Positions 54,890 to 64,000 of a DNA stretch of 64,000 bases are shown here, piece after piece. Every line of letters starts with the position of its first letter. The stretch's first letter is position 1. Location: assembly GCA_947307415.1 (NCBI GenBank), contig CAMZJA010000003.1:1-64000 (forward strand). The letters run 5' to 3'. The notes below the pieces were generated by a model that saw only the letters and a program-made list of their open reading frames with translations, searched no databases and was not told the origin of the DNA. Source of the DNA: an uncultured Bacteroidales bacterium (GTDB taxonomy: Bacteria; Bacteroidota; Bacteroidia; Bacteroidales; F082). The position numbers and the translations under genes are program-made.

Positions 54890-57114
54890 AAAAATACATG
54901 ACACTTCTGGCGGCTATGCTGCTGCCATTTATTATGCTGGCGCAAAATGCCAACGATTACACTAAATATGTGAACCCATTCATCGGCACTCAGACCGACG
55001 AGACTGGCGCTTTGAGCGGAAGTACCTTCCCCGGCGCGACGATGCCACAGGGCATGGTGCAACTCAGTCCTGAGACCGAACAGATGGTAACGTGGGACCC
55101 TTGCTCGGGCTACGATTACAACAAAGATGTGATTTACGGCTTCACGCATACGCATCTCAGCGGAACAGGCTGCACCGATCTTATCGACGTGAGCCTGATG
55201 CCGGTTTCTGAAGAAGTGACGCCAGAACAACTGAAAAATGCCATTTTCGGTCAGCATTACAGCCATGAAAATGAGGCTGCAAGACCGGGATATTATCAGG
55301 TGTTTTTGCAGGAAAGCGGCGTGAATGTTGAGGTTTCGGCAACTGTCAGAACAGGAATCACGAAGTATACATTCCCGAAAGGCAAGCCACAAAATGTGGT
55401 TTTAGACCTCGACCGCGGCACCTATCGTGGCGACGCGTATTATTCTGGACGCCGTTATTACGACATCATTCAAGCACAGATTCGCATCGTCGACGACCAT
55501 ACCGTCGAAGGCTATCGCGTGGTCTGCGGATGGGCGAAGCTGCGTAAAATTTATTTCCGCGCCGAGTTCTCGAAGCCAATCAGCAAGCACATTTTAATGA
55601 ATGGCAGTCTCAACGTCGGCAACAGCAATGTGGTGAACGGCCGAACATTGCGTGCAGCTTTAAGCTTTGATGATACTGATAATCAGGAACTTATCGTGAA
55701 AGTCGCCATCTCCCCTGTCGACAATGACGGTGCACGCAAAAACATGCTCGCCGAGGCTCAAAGCTGGAACTTCAACGAATATGTACAAAACGCCCACGAT
55801 GTCTGGCAAAAAGAACTCAGCCGCATCGATATCGAAGGCACCGACGAGCAAAAAACCATATTTTACACGGGTTTGTATCATGTTTTGATGCAGCCAAACA
55901 CCATGAGCGACGTCGACGGACGTTACATGGACACCAACTTCGAAATCAAGCAGATGCCAGAAGGACAGACCTATCACAGCACCTTCAGTCTGTGGGACAC
56001 CTTCCGCGCAGCGCATCCGCTCTACACTTTGATTGCGCCTGATATCGCCGCACAGTTCGTGCGCGACATGGTTCTTCATCACCAAACCTACGGCTACCTT
56101 CCGATTTGGGACCTTTGGGGTCAGGACAACTACTGCATGATCGGCAACCACGCCATCCCAGTTTTGGCTGATGCCATTCTGGCAGAGATTCCGGGCATCG
56201 ACGTGGAAGAAGCTTATCAGGCGATGGTTGAGAGCAGCACACGCAGCCATTACAACTCACCTTTCGAGATTTGGGAACAATATGGTTACTTGCCGCAGAC
56301 TCTTCAGAATGAGAGCGTCAGCATCACCATGGAGCAGGCTTTCGACGATGCCTGCGTGGCTTTGGTGGCAAAAAAACTGGGCAAAACCGATGACTACGAG
56401 CGTTTCTACCGCCGCAGCATGTTTTATAAGAACCTCTTTGACCCTGAGACCGGTTTCTTCCGCCCGAAAGACGAAAACGGCAACTGGCTCGAGGGTTTCG
56501 ACCCGCTCAGCTACGAGCAGCCTTGCTTTGTGGAAGGCAACGCATGGCAATACATGTGGTTCGTGCCTCAAGATCCTCAAGGTTTAATTGACCTTTTCGG
56601 CAGCAAAAAAGCCTTTTTAAAGAAACTTGACGAGAACTTCAGTCTGACCGCCACTTCAGGCGAGGTCAACGGCAACGCCAGCGGCTTCATAGGGCAGTAT
56701 GCGCATGGCAACGAGCCGAGTCATCACACCGTTTATCTTTATAATTTCGCAGGAAAACCTGAGAGGACGCAAGAACTGGTCGAGCAGGTCCGCTCTGAGT
56801 TCTACCGTGCCACCCCATGCGGCTATGCAGGCAACGACGACTGCGGTCAGATGTCGGCATGGTACATCTTCTCGAGCCTCGGCTTCTATCCTTTCCACGC
56901 CGGCTCAGCGGAATACGTCATCGGCACGCCTTTGTTCACCAAAGCGACATTACACCTCGAAAACGGCAACGATTTCGTGATTTCAGCACCTAACAAGACG
57001 CCAGAGAAGATTCACGTGAAGAGCGTGAAACTCAACGGCAAGCCGATAACAGACTATAAAATCACCAACCAGCAGATTATGGAAGGTGGAGTTTTGGAAT
57101 TTAAAATGAAATAG
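54886..57114 (+). CDS. GH92 family alpha-1,2-mannosidase
   Basis: Exported calcium-dependent glycoside hydrolase (742 residues) that cuts alpha-linked mannose from glycans such as N-glycans and yeast mannan. The signal peptide ends LMLAQ. The N-terminal beta-sandwich begins YVNPFIGTQTDETGALSGST. The alpha/alpha barrel has YHSTFSLWDTFRAAHPLYT, the catalytic region FVEGNAWQYMWFVPQD, and GNDDCGQMSAWYIFSSLGFY with its acidic pair. Specificity within the family cannot be told. It is coupled to the permease gene (ATGA) and its end overlaps converging msrA by 14 bp. Confidence 0.94.
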   Translation: MKKYMTLLAAMLLPFIMLAQNANDYTKYVNPFIGTQTDETGALSGSTFPGATMPQGMVQLSPETEQMVTWDPCSGYDYNKDVIYGFTHTHLSGTGCTDLIDVSLMPVSEEVTPEQLKNAIFGQHYSHENEAARPGYYQVFLQESGVNVEVSATVRTGITKYTFPKGKPQNVVLDLDRGTYRGDAYYSGRRYYDIIQAQIRIVDDHTVEGYRVVCGWAKLRKIYFRAEFSKPISKHILMNGSLNVGNSNVVNGRTLRAALSFDDTDNQELIVKVAISPVDNDGARKNMLAEAQSWNFNEYVQNAHDVWQKELSRIDIEGTDEQKTIFYTGLYHVLMQPNTMSDVDGRYMDTNFEIKQMPEGQTYHSTFSLWDTFRAAHPLYTLIAPDIAAQFVRDMVLHHQTYGYLPIWDLWGQDNYCMIGNHAIPVLADAILAEIPGIDVEEAYQAMVESSTRSHYNSPFEIWEQYGYLPQTLQNESVSITMEQAFDDACVALVAKKLGKTDDYERFYRRSMFYKNLFDPETGFFRPKDENGNWLEGFDPLSYEQPCFVEGNAWQYMWFVPQDPQGLIDLFGSKKAFLKKLDENFSLTATSGEVNGNASGFIGQYAHGNEPSHHTVYLYNFAGKPERTQELVEQVRSEFYRATPCGYAGNDDCGQMSAWYIFSSLGFYPFHAGSAEYVIGTPLFTKATLHLENGNDFVISAPNKTPEKIHVKSVKLNGKPITDYKITNQQIMEGGVLEFKMK

Positions 57115-57610
57115 CTTTTTTAGCAAACTCAAACAATTCCAACGGCAAATGACAATAACCGTCAGGGTTCTTCTCGAGATAATCCTGATGGTAATCCTCG
57201 GCTGTGTAAAAATTCTGCAGCGGCATCACCTCCACTGCGATCTTGCCCTCAATTTTAGCCTGCTGCTCCTCCATTATTTTGTTAATCGTCTGTAAATCAG
57301 CAACATCGGTGTAATAGATACCAGTTCTGTACTGCAGCCCCACGTCGTGTCCCTGCTGGTTCACGCTTGTCGGGTCGATGGCATGAAAATACATTTCGAG
57401 CAGAAACTTGAGGTCAATTTTCGCTGAGTCGTACTCCACCATGACGGTCTCGGCAGCCTTGGTCGCACCGCTGCACACCTCCTTATACGTCGGGTTTTCC
57501 TTGATACTGTTTGCATAGCCGACTTTTGTTTCGACCACCCCTTTTATCATCTTGAAATAATGCTCGGTGCCCCAGAAGCAGCCACCGGCGAGATAGATAT
57601 TTTTTGACAT
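57101..57610 (-). CDS. msrA: Peptide-methionine (S)-S-oxide reductase
   Basis: Cytosolic repair enzyme that reduces the S form of methionine sulfoxide. The catalytic Cys11 lies in YLAGGCFWGTEHYF. Family blocks VGYANSIKENPTYKEVCSG and EYDSAKIDLKFLLEMYFHAIDPTS are present. The ATG at 57610 is just after the hsdR stop (1 bp gap); an earlier in-frame ATG lies inside hsdR. At 169 residues it is a stand-alone MsrA with no MsrB fusion. It is transcribed with hsdR if that transcript continues. Confidence 0.96.
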   Translation of the reverse strand: MSKNIYLAGGCFWGTEHYFKMIKGVVETKVGYANSIKENPTYKEVCSGATKAAETVMVEYDSAKIDLKFLLEMYFHAIDPTSVNQQGHDVGLQYRTGIYYTDVADLQTINKIMEEQQAKIEGKIAVEVMPLQNFYTAEDYHQDYLEKNPDGYCHLPLELFEFAKKAISF

Positions 57611-57611
57611 A

Positions 57612-60600
57612 TTATTTGTTGTTTTCTTCATTTATAATTTCCTCAGCAATACGTTCGGCTTGTTTCAGCACCGTTTCAGTGGCAAGCTGCTGCATATCTG
57701 GCGGATAACCGTATTTGCGCAAAAGCCTTTTCACCGCCACCTTCATTTTTGCCCGTACAGTTTCCTTGATTGTCCAGTCGATAGTAGAGTTTTTACGGAT
57801 AGTTTCAGTTAAAACAACAGCCAATTCACGAAGCTTATCCTTACCCATCAGTTCTTTAGCACTTTCGTTGTCGGCAACAGCTGAATAAAACGCATACTCG
57901 TATGTTGTCAACCCTATATTTTCGGCATCTTTATCCTTTTCAACGATAGTTTTGCTCAATTTGATAAGTTCATCGATGACTTCCGCTGCGGTGATGATTT
58001 TGTTGTGATAACGAGTGATGGTCCCGTCCAACATCTCCATCAATGTCCTTCCTTCAACCACATTGAATTTAGCCCTGACTCTTATCTCATCTTCCAATAA
58101 TTTCTTGAGAACTTCCAAAGCTATGTTCTTGTGTTCCATATCTTTAAGCTCCATCAAAAACTCCTCTGAAAGAATGGAGATATCAGGCTTTTTAATGCCT
58201 GCAGCATCGAATAAATCAATAACTTTTTCAGAAACCAAAGCTTTGTCAATAACTTGACGAATAGTAGTCTCTATTTCTTCATCAGTATGACCAGAACCTG
58301 TCTGGTCGAACTTACAGAGACGTGCTTTCACAGCTTGGAAAAATGCCACTTCGTCTTTCACATCCATAGCGGCATCCTGCGGAATCGCCAACGCAAACGC
58401 TTTACCCAAAGCTGTCACCTCATTAACAAAACGTTTCTTGCCATCATCCAAACCCAAGATGAAATCCTCTGCTTTCAAAATCCAAGAGAGTTTTCCGGAA
58501 GTGTCCGCGGTGAAATATTGTTTATAGTCGAAACCGAAGAACATCTGCTGTACAATCTCCAGTTTCTCCTGCATCAAAGCCACGGCCTGTTCCTGCTGTT
58601 GGGTCGGTTCGCCCCTACCTCCAGAATCGGAATAGAACGACAAAGCTTTCTTTAAATCTGCCGCAATTCCAAGATAATCAACGACTAAGCCGCCTGGTTT
58701 GTCTTTATAGACACGGTTCACACGTGCGATTGCCTGCATCAGGTTATGACCCTGCATAGGCTTGTCGATGTACAAAGTGTGCAGGCAAGGAACATCGAAA
58801 CCTGTCAGCCACATGTCACGAACAATAACGAGTTTCAGCTCATCGTTCGGGTCTTTCATCCTGTCAGCCAAAGCACGACGCTGTTCTTTGGTAGTGTGAT
58901 GTTTTGCTATTTTTGCCCCATCCGATGCCGACGATGTCATCACGACCTTTATAGCACCTTTTGAAAGATCATCGGAATGCCATTCGGGACGCAATTTGAC
59001 GATTTCTTCATACAAATCGGCGGCAATACGACGGCTCATCGCCACAATCATCGCCTTTCCTTCAAACACCTTCTGGCGTTCCTCAAAATGACCAACAATG
59101 TCTTTCGCTATGTTTTTCAATCTGTTAGGACTGCCGATAAGAGCCTCAAGTTGTGTCCATTTCGCCTTGGCTTTTTGGACATCGTTCATGTTATCTGTTT
59201 CCAGTTCTTTATCAAGGTCTTGCACCAACTGACGACCTTCTTCGCTTAATTCGACCTTAGCGAGACGGCTTTCATAGAAGATACGCACCGTGGCACCGTC
59301 TTCAACGGCTTGCGCAATATCGTAAACATCGATATAATTTCCAAAAACTGCCGGAGTGTTTTTATCCGTCAATTCAATCGGAGTGCCGGTAAAACCGAGA
59401 TATGTGGCATTGGGCAAAGCATCACGCAGATATTTGGCAAAGCCGTATTTTATCTCAGAACCGATAACCTCATCAGCTTCATTCTTCACGTCAACAGTCT
59501 TGGCTTTGAAACCATATTGTGTGCGGTGCGCCTCGTCAGCAATAACGATAACATTACTACGTTCGGTCAACGTCTCGAAAGTGTTGCCTTCCTCGGGTTG
59601 GAACTTCTGAATCGTTGTGAAAATCACACCTCCCGACTGCACTTTAAGCAAACTCCTCAAATGCTCGCGACTCTCCGCCTGAACAGGTGCCTGCCTCAAC
59701 AGCTGCTTCGACCCGACAAAAGTTTCAAATAATTGATTGTCAAGGTCGTTTCTGTCTGTAATGATAACGATTGTAGGATTATAAAGCCTCTGAACTATTT
59801 TTCCGGTATAGAAAACCATGGTTAGCGACTTGCCGCTACCTTGAGTATGCCACACCACACCGGCACGATGGTCGCCTTGAAGCTGTTCTGAAACAGTTTT
59901 CAATCCATAATTAGCCGGCGATTCGTGTACCATCCAGCAACCATTGATGCCTGTTGCCCTCAAAGTCGATTCAACGGCCTTGTTGACGGCATAATACTGA
60001 TGGTAAGCGGCTATCTTTTTCACCGTTTTTATCGTGGTGAGTCCGGTTTTGAGATCTTCATGTTTCTGTTTCTCAAAAACAGTAAATGAATTGACAAGGT
60101 CGAGCAAGGTATCCTTACGCAACATTCCGTTGACAAGAACTTCCAATTCACTCACAAGATGCGAGGCGATGTTCTCTCCATCGTCGCTTTTCCATGCTGT
60201 GAAACGGCTGTATCCGGCCGAAAGTGAGCCTGCACGCGCCTCCAAACCATCTGATATTACAAGCAAAGCATTGTATGTAAATATCGAAGGTATCTGCTGT
60301 TTATATGTCTCTATCTGACGGAAAGCGCTTTGCAAAGTAGCGTTTTCGTCTGCGGCGTTTTTCAACTCAAACACCACCAAAGGCAAGCCGTTCACAAACA
60401 GGACCACATCGGGGCGGCGGTTGTGGCCGTTCTCGATGATGGTGAACTGGTTGACCACCGTGAACTCGTTGTTCCACGGGTCGTTGAAGTCGATAAGCCA
60501 AGCCCTCTCGCCACGCTCCACGCCGTCTTTGGTAATTACAATCGGAATACCTTCGGTAAGCATACGATGAAACGTCTCGTTGTTTGCCAAGATATCCGGC

Positions 60601-60836
60601 GAACTGATACGCATCGTTGTCTTCACCACCTCATCCTGCACCAGCCATGGCAACGATGGATTGAGTCGTTTTACTGCCTTTTCCAACTTATCAAACAACA
60701 CAACATCCTCAAAACTGAGACGCATCGGATTGTCGCCATCAGGTGCAATGTCAGGACCATAAAGGTATTGATAGCCTTTGGTTTTCAGCAGTTCTATGAG
60801 CATCTGCTCTATATCGGATTCGTGGAGTGGAGGCAT
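57612..60836 (-). CDS. hsdR: Type I restriction enzyme, R (motor and nuclease) subunit
   Basis: Restriction and translocation subunit that cuts unmodified DNA when combined with HsdM and HsdS. The nuclease site is Asp143 and Glu157-x-Lys159 in RPDVVLFVNG and VVFELKN. The helicase motor has Walker A TQGSGKS at 331-337, DEAH at 434-437 and later VARMKAR-like C-terminal helices. The 1074-residue length and LHESDIE start are typical. Neither hsdM nor hsdS is present between here and the right edge except possibly beyond it. The DUF1016 gene ends 5 bp upstream, so the two are co-transcribed. Confidence 0.96.
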   Translation of the reverse strand: MPPLHESDIEQMLIELLKTKGYQYLYGPDIAPDGDNPMRLSFEDVVLFDKLEKAVKRLNPSLPWLVQDEVVKTTMRISSPDILANNETFHRMLTEGIPIVITKDGVERGERAWLIDFNDPWNNEFTVVNQFTIIENGHNRRPDVVLFVNGLPLVVFELKNAADENATLQSAFRQIETYKQQIPSIFTYNALLVISDGLEARAGSLSAGYSRFTAWKSDDGENIASHLVSELEVLVNGMLRKDTLLDLVNSFTVFEKQKHEDLKTGLTTIKTVKKIAAYHQYYAVNKAVESTLRATGINGCWMVHESPANYGLKTVSEQLQGDHRAGVVWHTQGSGKSLTMVFYTGKIVQRLYNPTIVIITDRNDLDNQLFETFVGSKQLLRQAPVQAESREHLRSLLKVQSGGVIFTTIQKFQPEEGNTFETLTERSNVIVIADEAHRTQYGFKAKTVDVKNEADEVIGSEIKYGFAKYLRDALPNATYLGFTGTPIELTDKNTPAVFGNYIDVYDIAQAVEDGATVRIFYESRLAKVELSEEGRQLVQDLDKELETDNMNDVQKAKAKWTQLEALIGSPNRLKNIAKDIVGHFEERQKVFEGKAMIVAMSRRIAADLYEEIVKLRPEWHSDDLSKGAIKVVMTSSASDGAKIAKHHTTKEQRRALADRMKDPNDELKLVIVRDMWLTGFDVPCLHTLYIDKPMQGHNLMQAIARVNRVYKDKPGGLVVDYLGIAADLKKALSFYSDSGGRGEPTQQQEQAVALMQEKLEIVQQMFFGFDYKQYFTADTSGKLSWILKAEDFILGLDDGKKRFVNEVTALGKAFALAIPQDAAMDVKDEVAFFQAVKARLCKFDQTGSGHTDEEIETTIRQVIDKALVSEKVIDLFDAAGIKKPDISILSEEFLMELKDMEHKNIALEVLKKLLEDEIRVRAKFNVVEGRTLMEMLDGTITRYHNKIITAAEVIDELIKLSKTIVEKDKDAENIGLTTYEYAFYSAVADNESAKELMGKDKLRELAVVLTETIRKNSTIDWTIKETVRAKMKVAVKRLLRKYGYPPDMQQLATETVLKQAERIAEEIINEENNK

Positions 60837-60841
60837 AATCT

Positions 60842-61912
60842 TTATTGTTTTTGATTAGCATCAATGTTCTTGTGTTGTTCCAAAAAGAACTGCTTTTGTT
60901 GCTCAATTTCCCTACGTAATTCCTCTTCCGTTGGCATATATGTCATATATTTGGCAGCAAAAAGTTGCTCGCTTTCGTGAAGCACCGAATATCTTGCGAT
61001 AGTATTGTCTGTGTCCGTGCAAAGCAACACGCCAATGGTTGGCTGATCGTCTTCTCCTTTCACTAAATCATCATACATTCTGACATACATATCCAACTGC
61101 CCGATATCCTGATGTGTTAAACGGTGTGTCTTCAATTCGAAGATAACAAAACGTTTCATCTTATAGTTATAGAAAACCAAATCAATGAAAAACTCCGATG
61201 TGTCAGTCACAATATGCTGTTGGCGCTCTACAAAAGCAAAACCGCGTCCAAGTTCCAGAATGAATTTTTCGAGGTTATCAATAAGAGCCTGTTCAAGTTC
61301 GGTTTCAGAATAAATAGCGTCACGATGGAAGCCCATAAACTCTGCAACCATAGGGTTTTTGATGTACTCCAACGGATCTCTTTCTGTTGTTTGAGGCAAA
61401 TCCTCAACTTTTGCAGGCAGTTGTGCTGCAAGCCTACGCTCAAAATATTGGGTTGAGATATTTCGGTCGAGTTCTCTCACGCTCCACATATTATGCGAAG
61501 CATTTTCCAGATACCACAATCTGGCTTCAGGGTTTGTTACAGACAACACACGTCTAATGTGCGACCATTCCAGATTGTGAACACGCGTGTTCACAATCTC
61601 AAAATCAGGGAACAAAAGGTAGAACTTTTTGTAATAGTCAAGATTGCGTTTGTTGTAACCGTTTCCATACAAAGGAATCAACTCATCAGCAAGGTTCTTT
61701 ATAAGTTGGGTACCGTATGTCGCTCGTTTTTCTCCTTTTTGCTCTTCTTCCACAATGCGTCTCCCCACATTCCAAAATGTCGCAATGCCTATCAGACTGA
61801 CCGTCGCATAAGCCTGCTGCCGTCCATTTTCTATTATGGTGCGAACATCGTCGACGAAATTGTCCGGCAATGAGATGTTATTGTTTTTTATATTTATATT
61901 ATCTTTTGTCAT
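60842..61912 (-). CDS. DUF1016 (YhcG-like) PD-(D/E)xK nuclease-fold protein
   Basis: Cytosolic protein of the YhcG family, often found inside type I restriction loci. The N-terminal DUF1016 part (about 12-175) includes WNVGRRIVEEEQKGEKRA and SWSVRELDRNI-like sequence. The C-terminal nuclease fold has an Asp in SEFFIDLVFYNYKM and Glu-x-Lys in RFVIFELKTH, so the active site looks intact. The role is unproven; holliday-junction or phage-DNA processing have been proposed. The ATG at 61912 follows the promoter; a TTG at 61930 overlaps the -7 box. A perfect palindrome lies at codons 105-114. Confidence 0.9.
   Translation of the reverse strand: MTKDNINIKNNNISLPDNFVDDVRTIIENGRQQAYATVSLIGIATFWNVGRRIVEEEQKGEKRATYGTQLIKNLADELIPLYGNGYNKRNLDYYKKFYLLFPDFEIVNTRVHNLEWSHIRRVLSVTNPEARLWYLENASHNMWSVRELDRNISTQYFERRLAAQLPAKVEDLPQTTERDPLEYIKNPMVAEFMGFHRDAIYSETELEQALIDNLEKFILELGRGFAFVERQQHIVTDTSEFFIDLVFYNYKMKRFVIFELKTHRLTHQDIGQLDMYVRMYDDLVKGEDDQPTIGVLLCTDTDNTIARYSVLHESEQLFAAKYMTYMPTEEELRREIEQQKQFFLEQHKNIDANQKQ
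61572..61599 (-). repeat. Perfect 28-bp palindrome inside the DUF1016 gene
   Basis: AGATTGTGAACACG and CGTGTTCACAATCT are exact reverse complements with no loop. The gene reads through it as EIVNTRVHNLE. It could form a cruciform or serve as a protein-binding site. It differs from the GTA...CTA family in sequence and reading phase. Confidence 0.85.
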
Positions 61913-61927
61913 ATTAAAACCTGTTTG

Positions 61928-61935
61928 CAAAAATA
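61928..61935 (-). promoter_or_regulatory. -7 promoter element of the DUF1016-hsdR unit
   Basis: TATTTTTG on the minus strand, followed by C, 16 bp before the ATG at 61912. It indicates that DUF1016-hsdR (and perhaps msrA) can be transcribed separately from the AT-rich gene upstream. Confidence 0.6.
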
Positions 61936-61959
61936 ATCAATTATTACAAAGAATCCATG

Positions 61960-64000
61960 TTAACACGCTTTTTTATAAGTTATTACATTTTCTCTAACAA
62001 AATAAGCATCTGAAGATCCTAATTCCACCATTTTATCCAACACCCACAAATAATCTTCGATAAACCTTCTATTACTCTTAATCATAGAAATATGGTCATA
62101 AAAAAGCCTTTTTATCATCCTGTCAGCATGAGGGGTCATTAAACATTTACATAAATCCGGATTGGTTTTTAAAACTTCCACAATCCAAGATATTCCGTCT
62201 GGCATAAATGCTTTATTACCAATTGTGGAAAACACTTTGAGTGCGGATGAGATATGATGCTTCCCTTTGCCCAACAATATTTTTTTATAAAACTCTTTTT
62301 GGTTTTCCAACACAAACCATCCGTATTCATTAGGAACACTTTTATCATCAAAAAGCAAAAACCGTACATCAAACATTAGTTTATCTATCAAAGGGTGATT
62401 TCCACTTTCCGGAATCATTTCATAAAAAACATTCCATAATATCCAGAATTTTTCAATTTGTTTTTTATATACATCTTGGGGTGTTCCTAATACACCATTA
62501 TCATGCAATTTTATCACAAAAAAATCCAAAACATATTCTACAAACTCCAACAATTCATTTCTGCCATATTTAACGATTTGTTCTCTGTTTTGAACAGAAT
62601 CTATTAACATTTTAAACATAGGAATTGAATGCTTCTCATTAGATTCCAGAAAGCATAAAGCCAAATATCGCTCTATACCCGTTCTCAATTCATAATCTGT
62701 TGAATTTACTACATTCTGATAATCATCATCAATCTGTAAATCATTAATAATCACCGGTAATATATTAATAATGAATTTATTAAAATCATGATCATCAAAA
62801 TGAATTGGCGTCAAAATAAAAACCCGATATAGCATTAGTTTATCACATTTTTCAAATAGAATTGTTTCTACATCTGTTATTAAATTGTTATTTGACACTA
62901 AAGTATGAATATATTTGTTTTCTTCTTGAATATCGTTTGTATTGCGATGATAAAGAGGATGGCTTCCCCTATATACTGATAAATTAATCAATGCAAACCA
63001 TATCTTTTTTGTTATTTCTGGATAATTATCATAAAACGTCTCTCTGAAATATATACAAATTTTTTCCTGTTCAAAGAAGGCAAATGGTGCAATTATTGAA
63101 TGTATCATGAGCTCTACTATCTTTGTCGCTTCTTTTTCGTTTGCCACATTTTTTATTAACAAATGAAAAGAAGATAGAGCAATATCTTGTTCGGTTATAT
63201 TATAACTTATGTTTATATTTAATCCATAACTATATTTTGTTTTTATAATATTTCGAACTGTATTAAATATTGTATCTATACACCATTTTTTTTGTTTTCG
63301 TAAAAGCCTATTTGAAAAATCTCGTAAACCTATACATGCAAGCGTTACTGGCCTATCAACGTAGAATCTATCGGATAGTATATTTGTTTTATCATTTCCT
63401 TCAATATAATATTCATAACATTTTTGCCATTCTTCAAAACTAATCATATTAATTCCATCCCATGCATCCCTTAATTCTTTGGCATACATTGATGATTGTT
63501 GATGCTGAAGATATTCGTCTTGATTTGATTCTATAAAATCACTAACTTCTTTATTATATTTAGGAACAATAGGATAACCTCCAAGTTTTGGATCGTAGTC
63601 ACCAATTTTATGATTTCTGGCATCCAGTTCCAACAAAGTCTTCTTCCAAACAATATCACTATTATTAAGACTCTTTCCTTTTAAACGATCGAACAACTTG
63701 AACAAATCTCTATTCAATGTTCTAATATTAAATTGATAGTCCAGAACAAAATCTAATAATCCTCTCTGATAATTTTTTCTATGTGGGAGCTGATTTGACT
63801 CAAATCGTTCTTTCTGAGCAAACGAAATTTTATTATCCATTGGAGCCATAGAAGAATACTCGTGTAATGCTCTATCCAAGTCCCAATCATAAAACTCTTT
63901 TGTACCCAAAAGTGGTAACATTGCAGTTCCGACTTCTTTTGGATACGCCATGGTAACACTTGACAAAACAGCTAAAGGAGCAACATTATTGCTATTTTTG
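61960..64000 (-). CDS. C-terminal part of a large protein of unknown function, possible STAND-type defence ATPase (runs off right edge)
   Basis: The frame is open from its TAA at 61960 to the window edge (680 codons) with no stop. Its first visible residues KNSNNVAPLAVLSSVTMAYP look like the helical segment that follows the NTPase core of large STAND-type proteins; an in-frame TTG at 63966 is not a convincing start. The rest is alpha-helical with no motif I can name, and ends in DKMVELGSSDAYFVRENV. No P-loop, nuclease or membrane helix is visible. The DNA is clearly more AT-rich than the neighbours, which suggests transfer. Next to hsdR, a defence role is plausible but not shown. Confidence 0.55.
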   Translation of the reverse strand, partial: KNSNNVAPLAVLSSVTMAYPKEVGTAMLPLLGTKEFYDWDLDRALHEYSSMAPMDNKISFAQKERFESNQLPHRKNYQRGLLDFVLDYQFNIRTLNRDLFKLFDRLKGKSLNNSDIVWKKTLLELDARNHKIGDYDPKLGGYPIVPKYNKEVSDFIESNQDEYLQHQQSSMYAKELRDAWDGINMISFEEWQKCYEYYIEGNDKTNILSDRFYVDRPVTLACIGLRDFSNRLLRKQKKWCIDTIFNTVRNIIKTKYSYGLNINISYNITEQDIALSSFHLLIKNVANEKEATKIVELMIHSIIAPFAFFEQEKICIYFRETFYDNYPEITKKIWFALINLSVYRGSHPLYHRNTNDIQEENKYIHTLVSNNNLITDVETILFEKCDKLMLYRVFILTPIHFDDHDFNKFIINILPVIINDLQIDDDYQNVVNSTDYELRTGIERYLALCFLESNEKHSIPMFKMLIDSVQNREQIVKYGRNELLEFVEYVLDFFVIKLHDNGVLGTPQDVYKKQIEKFWILWNVFYEMIPESGNHPLIDKLMFDVRFLLFDDKSVPNEYGWFVLENQKEFYKKILLGKGKHHISSALKVFSTIGNKAFMPDGISWIVEVLKTNPDLCKCLMTPHADRMIKRLFYDHISMIKSNRRFIEDYLWVLDKMVELGSSDAYFVRENVITYKKAC

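Noticed and set aside
58600-58622. Half of a GTAGGGGCG-type palindrome in hsdR
   Set aside because: Only one arm is present and the peptide GGRGEPT is close to the normal HsdR sequence, in a different phase from the other copies.

Overview
The window is chromosomal DNA from a Bacteroidota bacterium, most likely an uncultured member of the Bacteroidales. The support is direct. Promoters follow the Bacteroidota -7 consensus TAnnTTTG, often written TATTTTTGC or TATCTTTGC. There is a complete type IX secretion core (porP, gldK, gldL, gldM, gldN) plus sprE/porW, an S46 dipeptidyl-peptidase, a GH97 SusB-like glucosidase, and many lipoproteins with short SC-type lipoboxes. I see no rRNA, CRISPR array, integrase or transposase. 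One tRNA, Pro(GGG), is present.

Layout. 1-1265: end of a lipoprotein gene, trxB, and tRNA-Pro. 1368-7808: a six-gene operon encoding a TolC/MacA/MacB-type tripartite efflux pump followed by its own LytS-type kinase and LytTR regulator. 7821-13428: S46 peptidase, then a PHP phosphatase, U32 protein and pgi run on the minus strand. 13429-13797: a gene-free stretch holding a likely small RNA and two promoters. 13798-17647: an OmpR-family regulator with a degenerate receiver, a serine hydrolase and a DEAD-box helicase. 17702-23486: the type IX secretion cluster. 23600-28304: rseP, an M23 peptidase, an acyltransferase and dnaX. 28413-35730: sprE, a bactofilin, a membrane protein normally linked to ATP synthase loci, folE, fabD, an S41 protease, then DUF177-rpmF with a strong terminator. 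35894-39490: a BlaI/M56-TonB regulatory pair and a leucine-rich-repeat lipoprotein bracketed by two copies of a structured repeat. 39564-44976: pseudouridine synthase, panB, a lipoprotein, dnaK and a cytidylate-kinase-like protein. 45167-57610: a membrane AraC regulator, a retropepsin-like protease, a glycoside hydrolase set (GH97, GH78, GH92) around an AI-2E-type permease, and msrA. 57612-64000: hsdR, a DUF1016 nuclease-fold protein, and the 3' part of a large AT-rich gene that runs off the right edge, which looks like one border of a defence island.

The most unusual material is not a gene family but several kinds of palindromic elements. A 28-bp family occurs three times inside unrelated reading frames, always in the same phase (GTA...CTA), and a 30-bp relative lies between genes. 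The arms show compensatory substitutions. A longer inverted repeat is inserted in frame in the DnaX linker and recurs between blaI and the M56 gene. A 72-nt three-stem element flanks the LRR gene with covarying base pairs. A perfect 28-bp palindrome lies in the DUF1016 gene. Together they suggest small, RNA-structured, frame-tolerant elements spreading in this genome. Other points for follow-up are the receiver domain that has lost three key residues, a sigma-54-like promoter on dnaK, and the candidate small RNA upstream of pgi.
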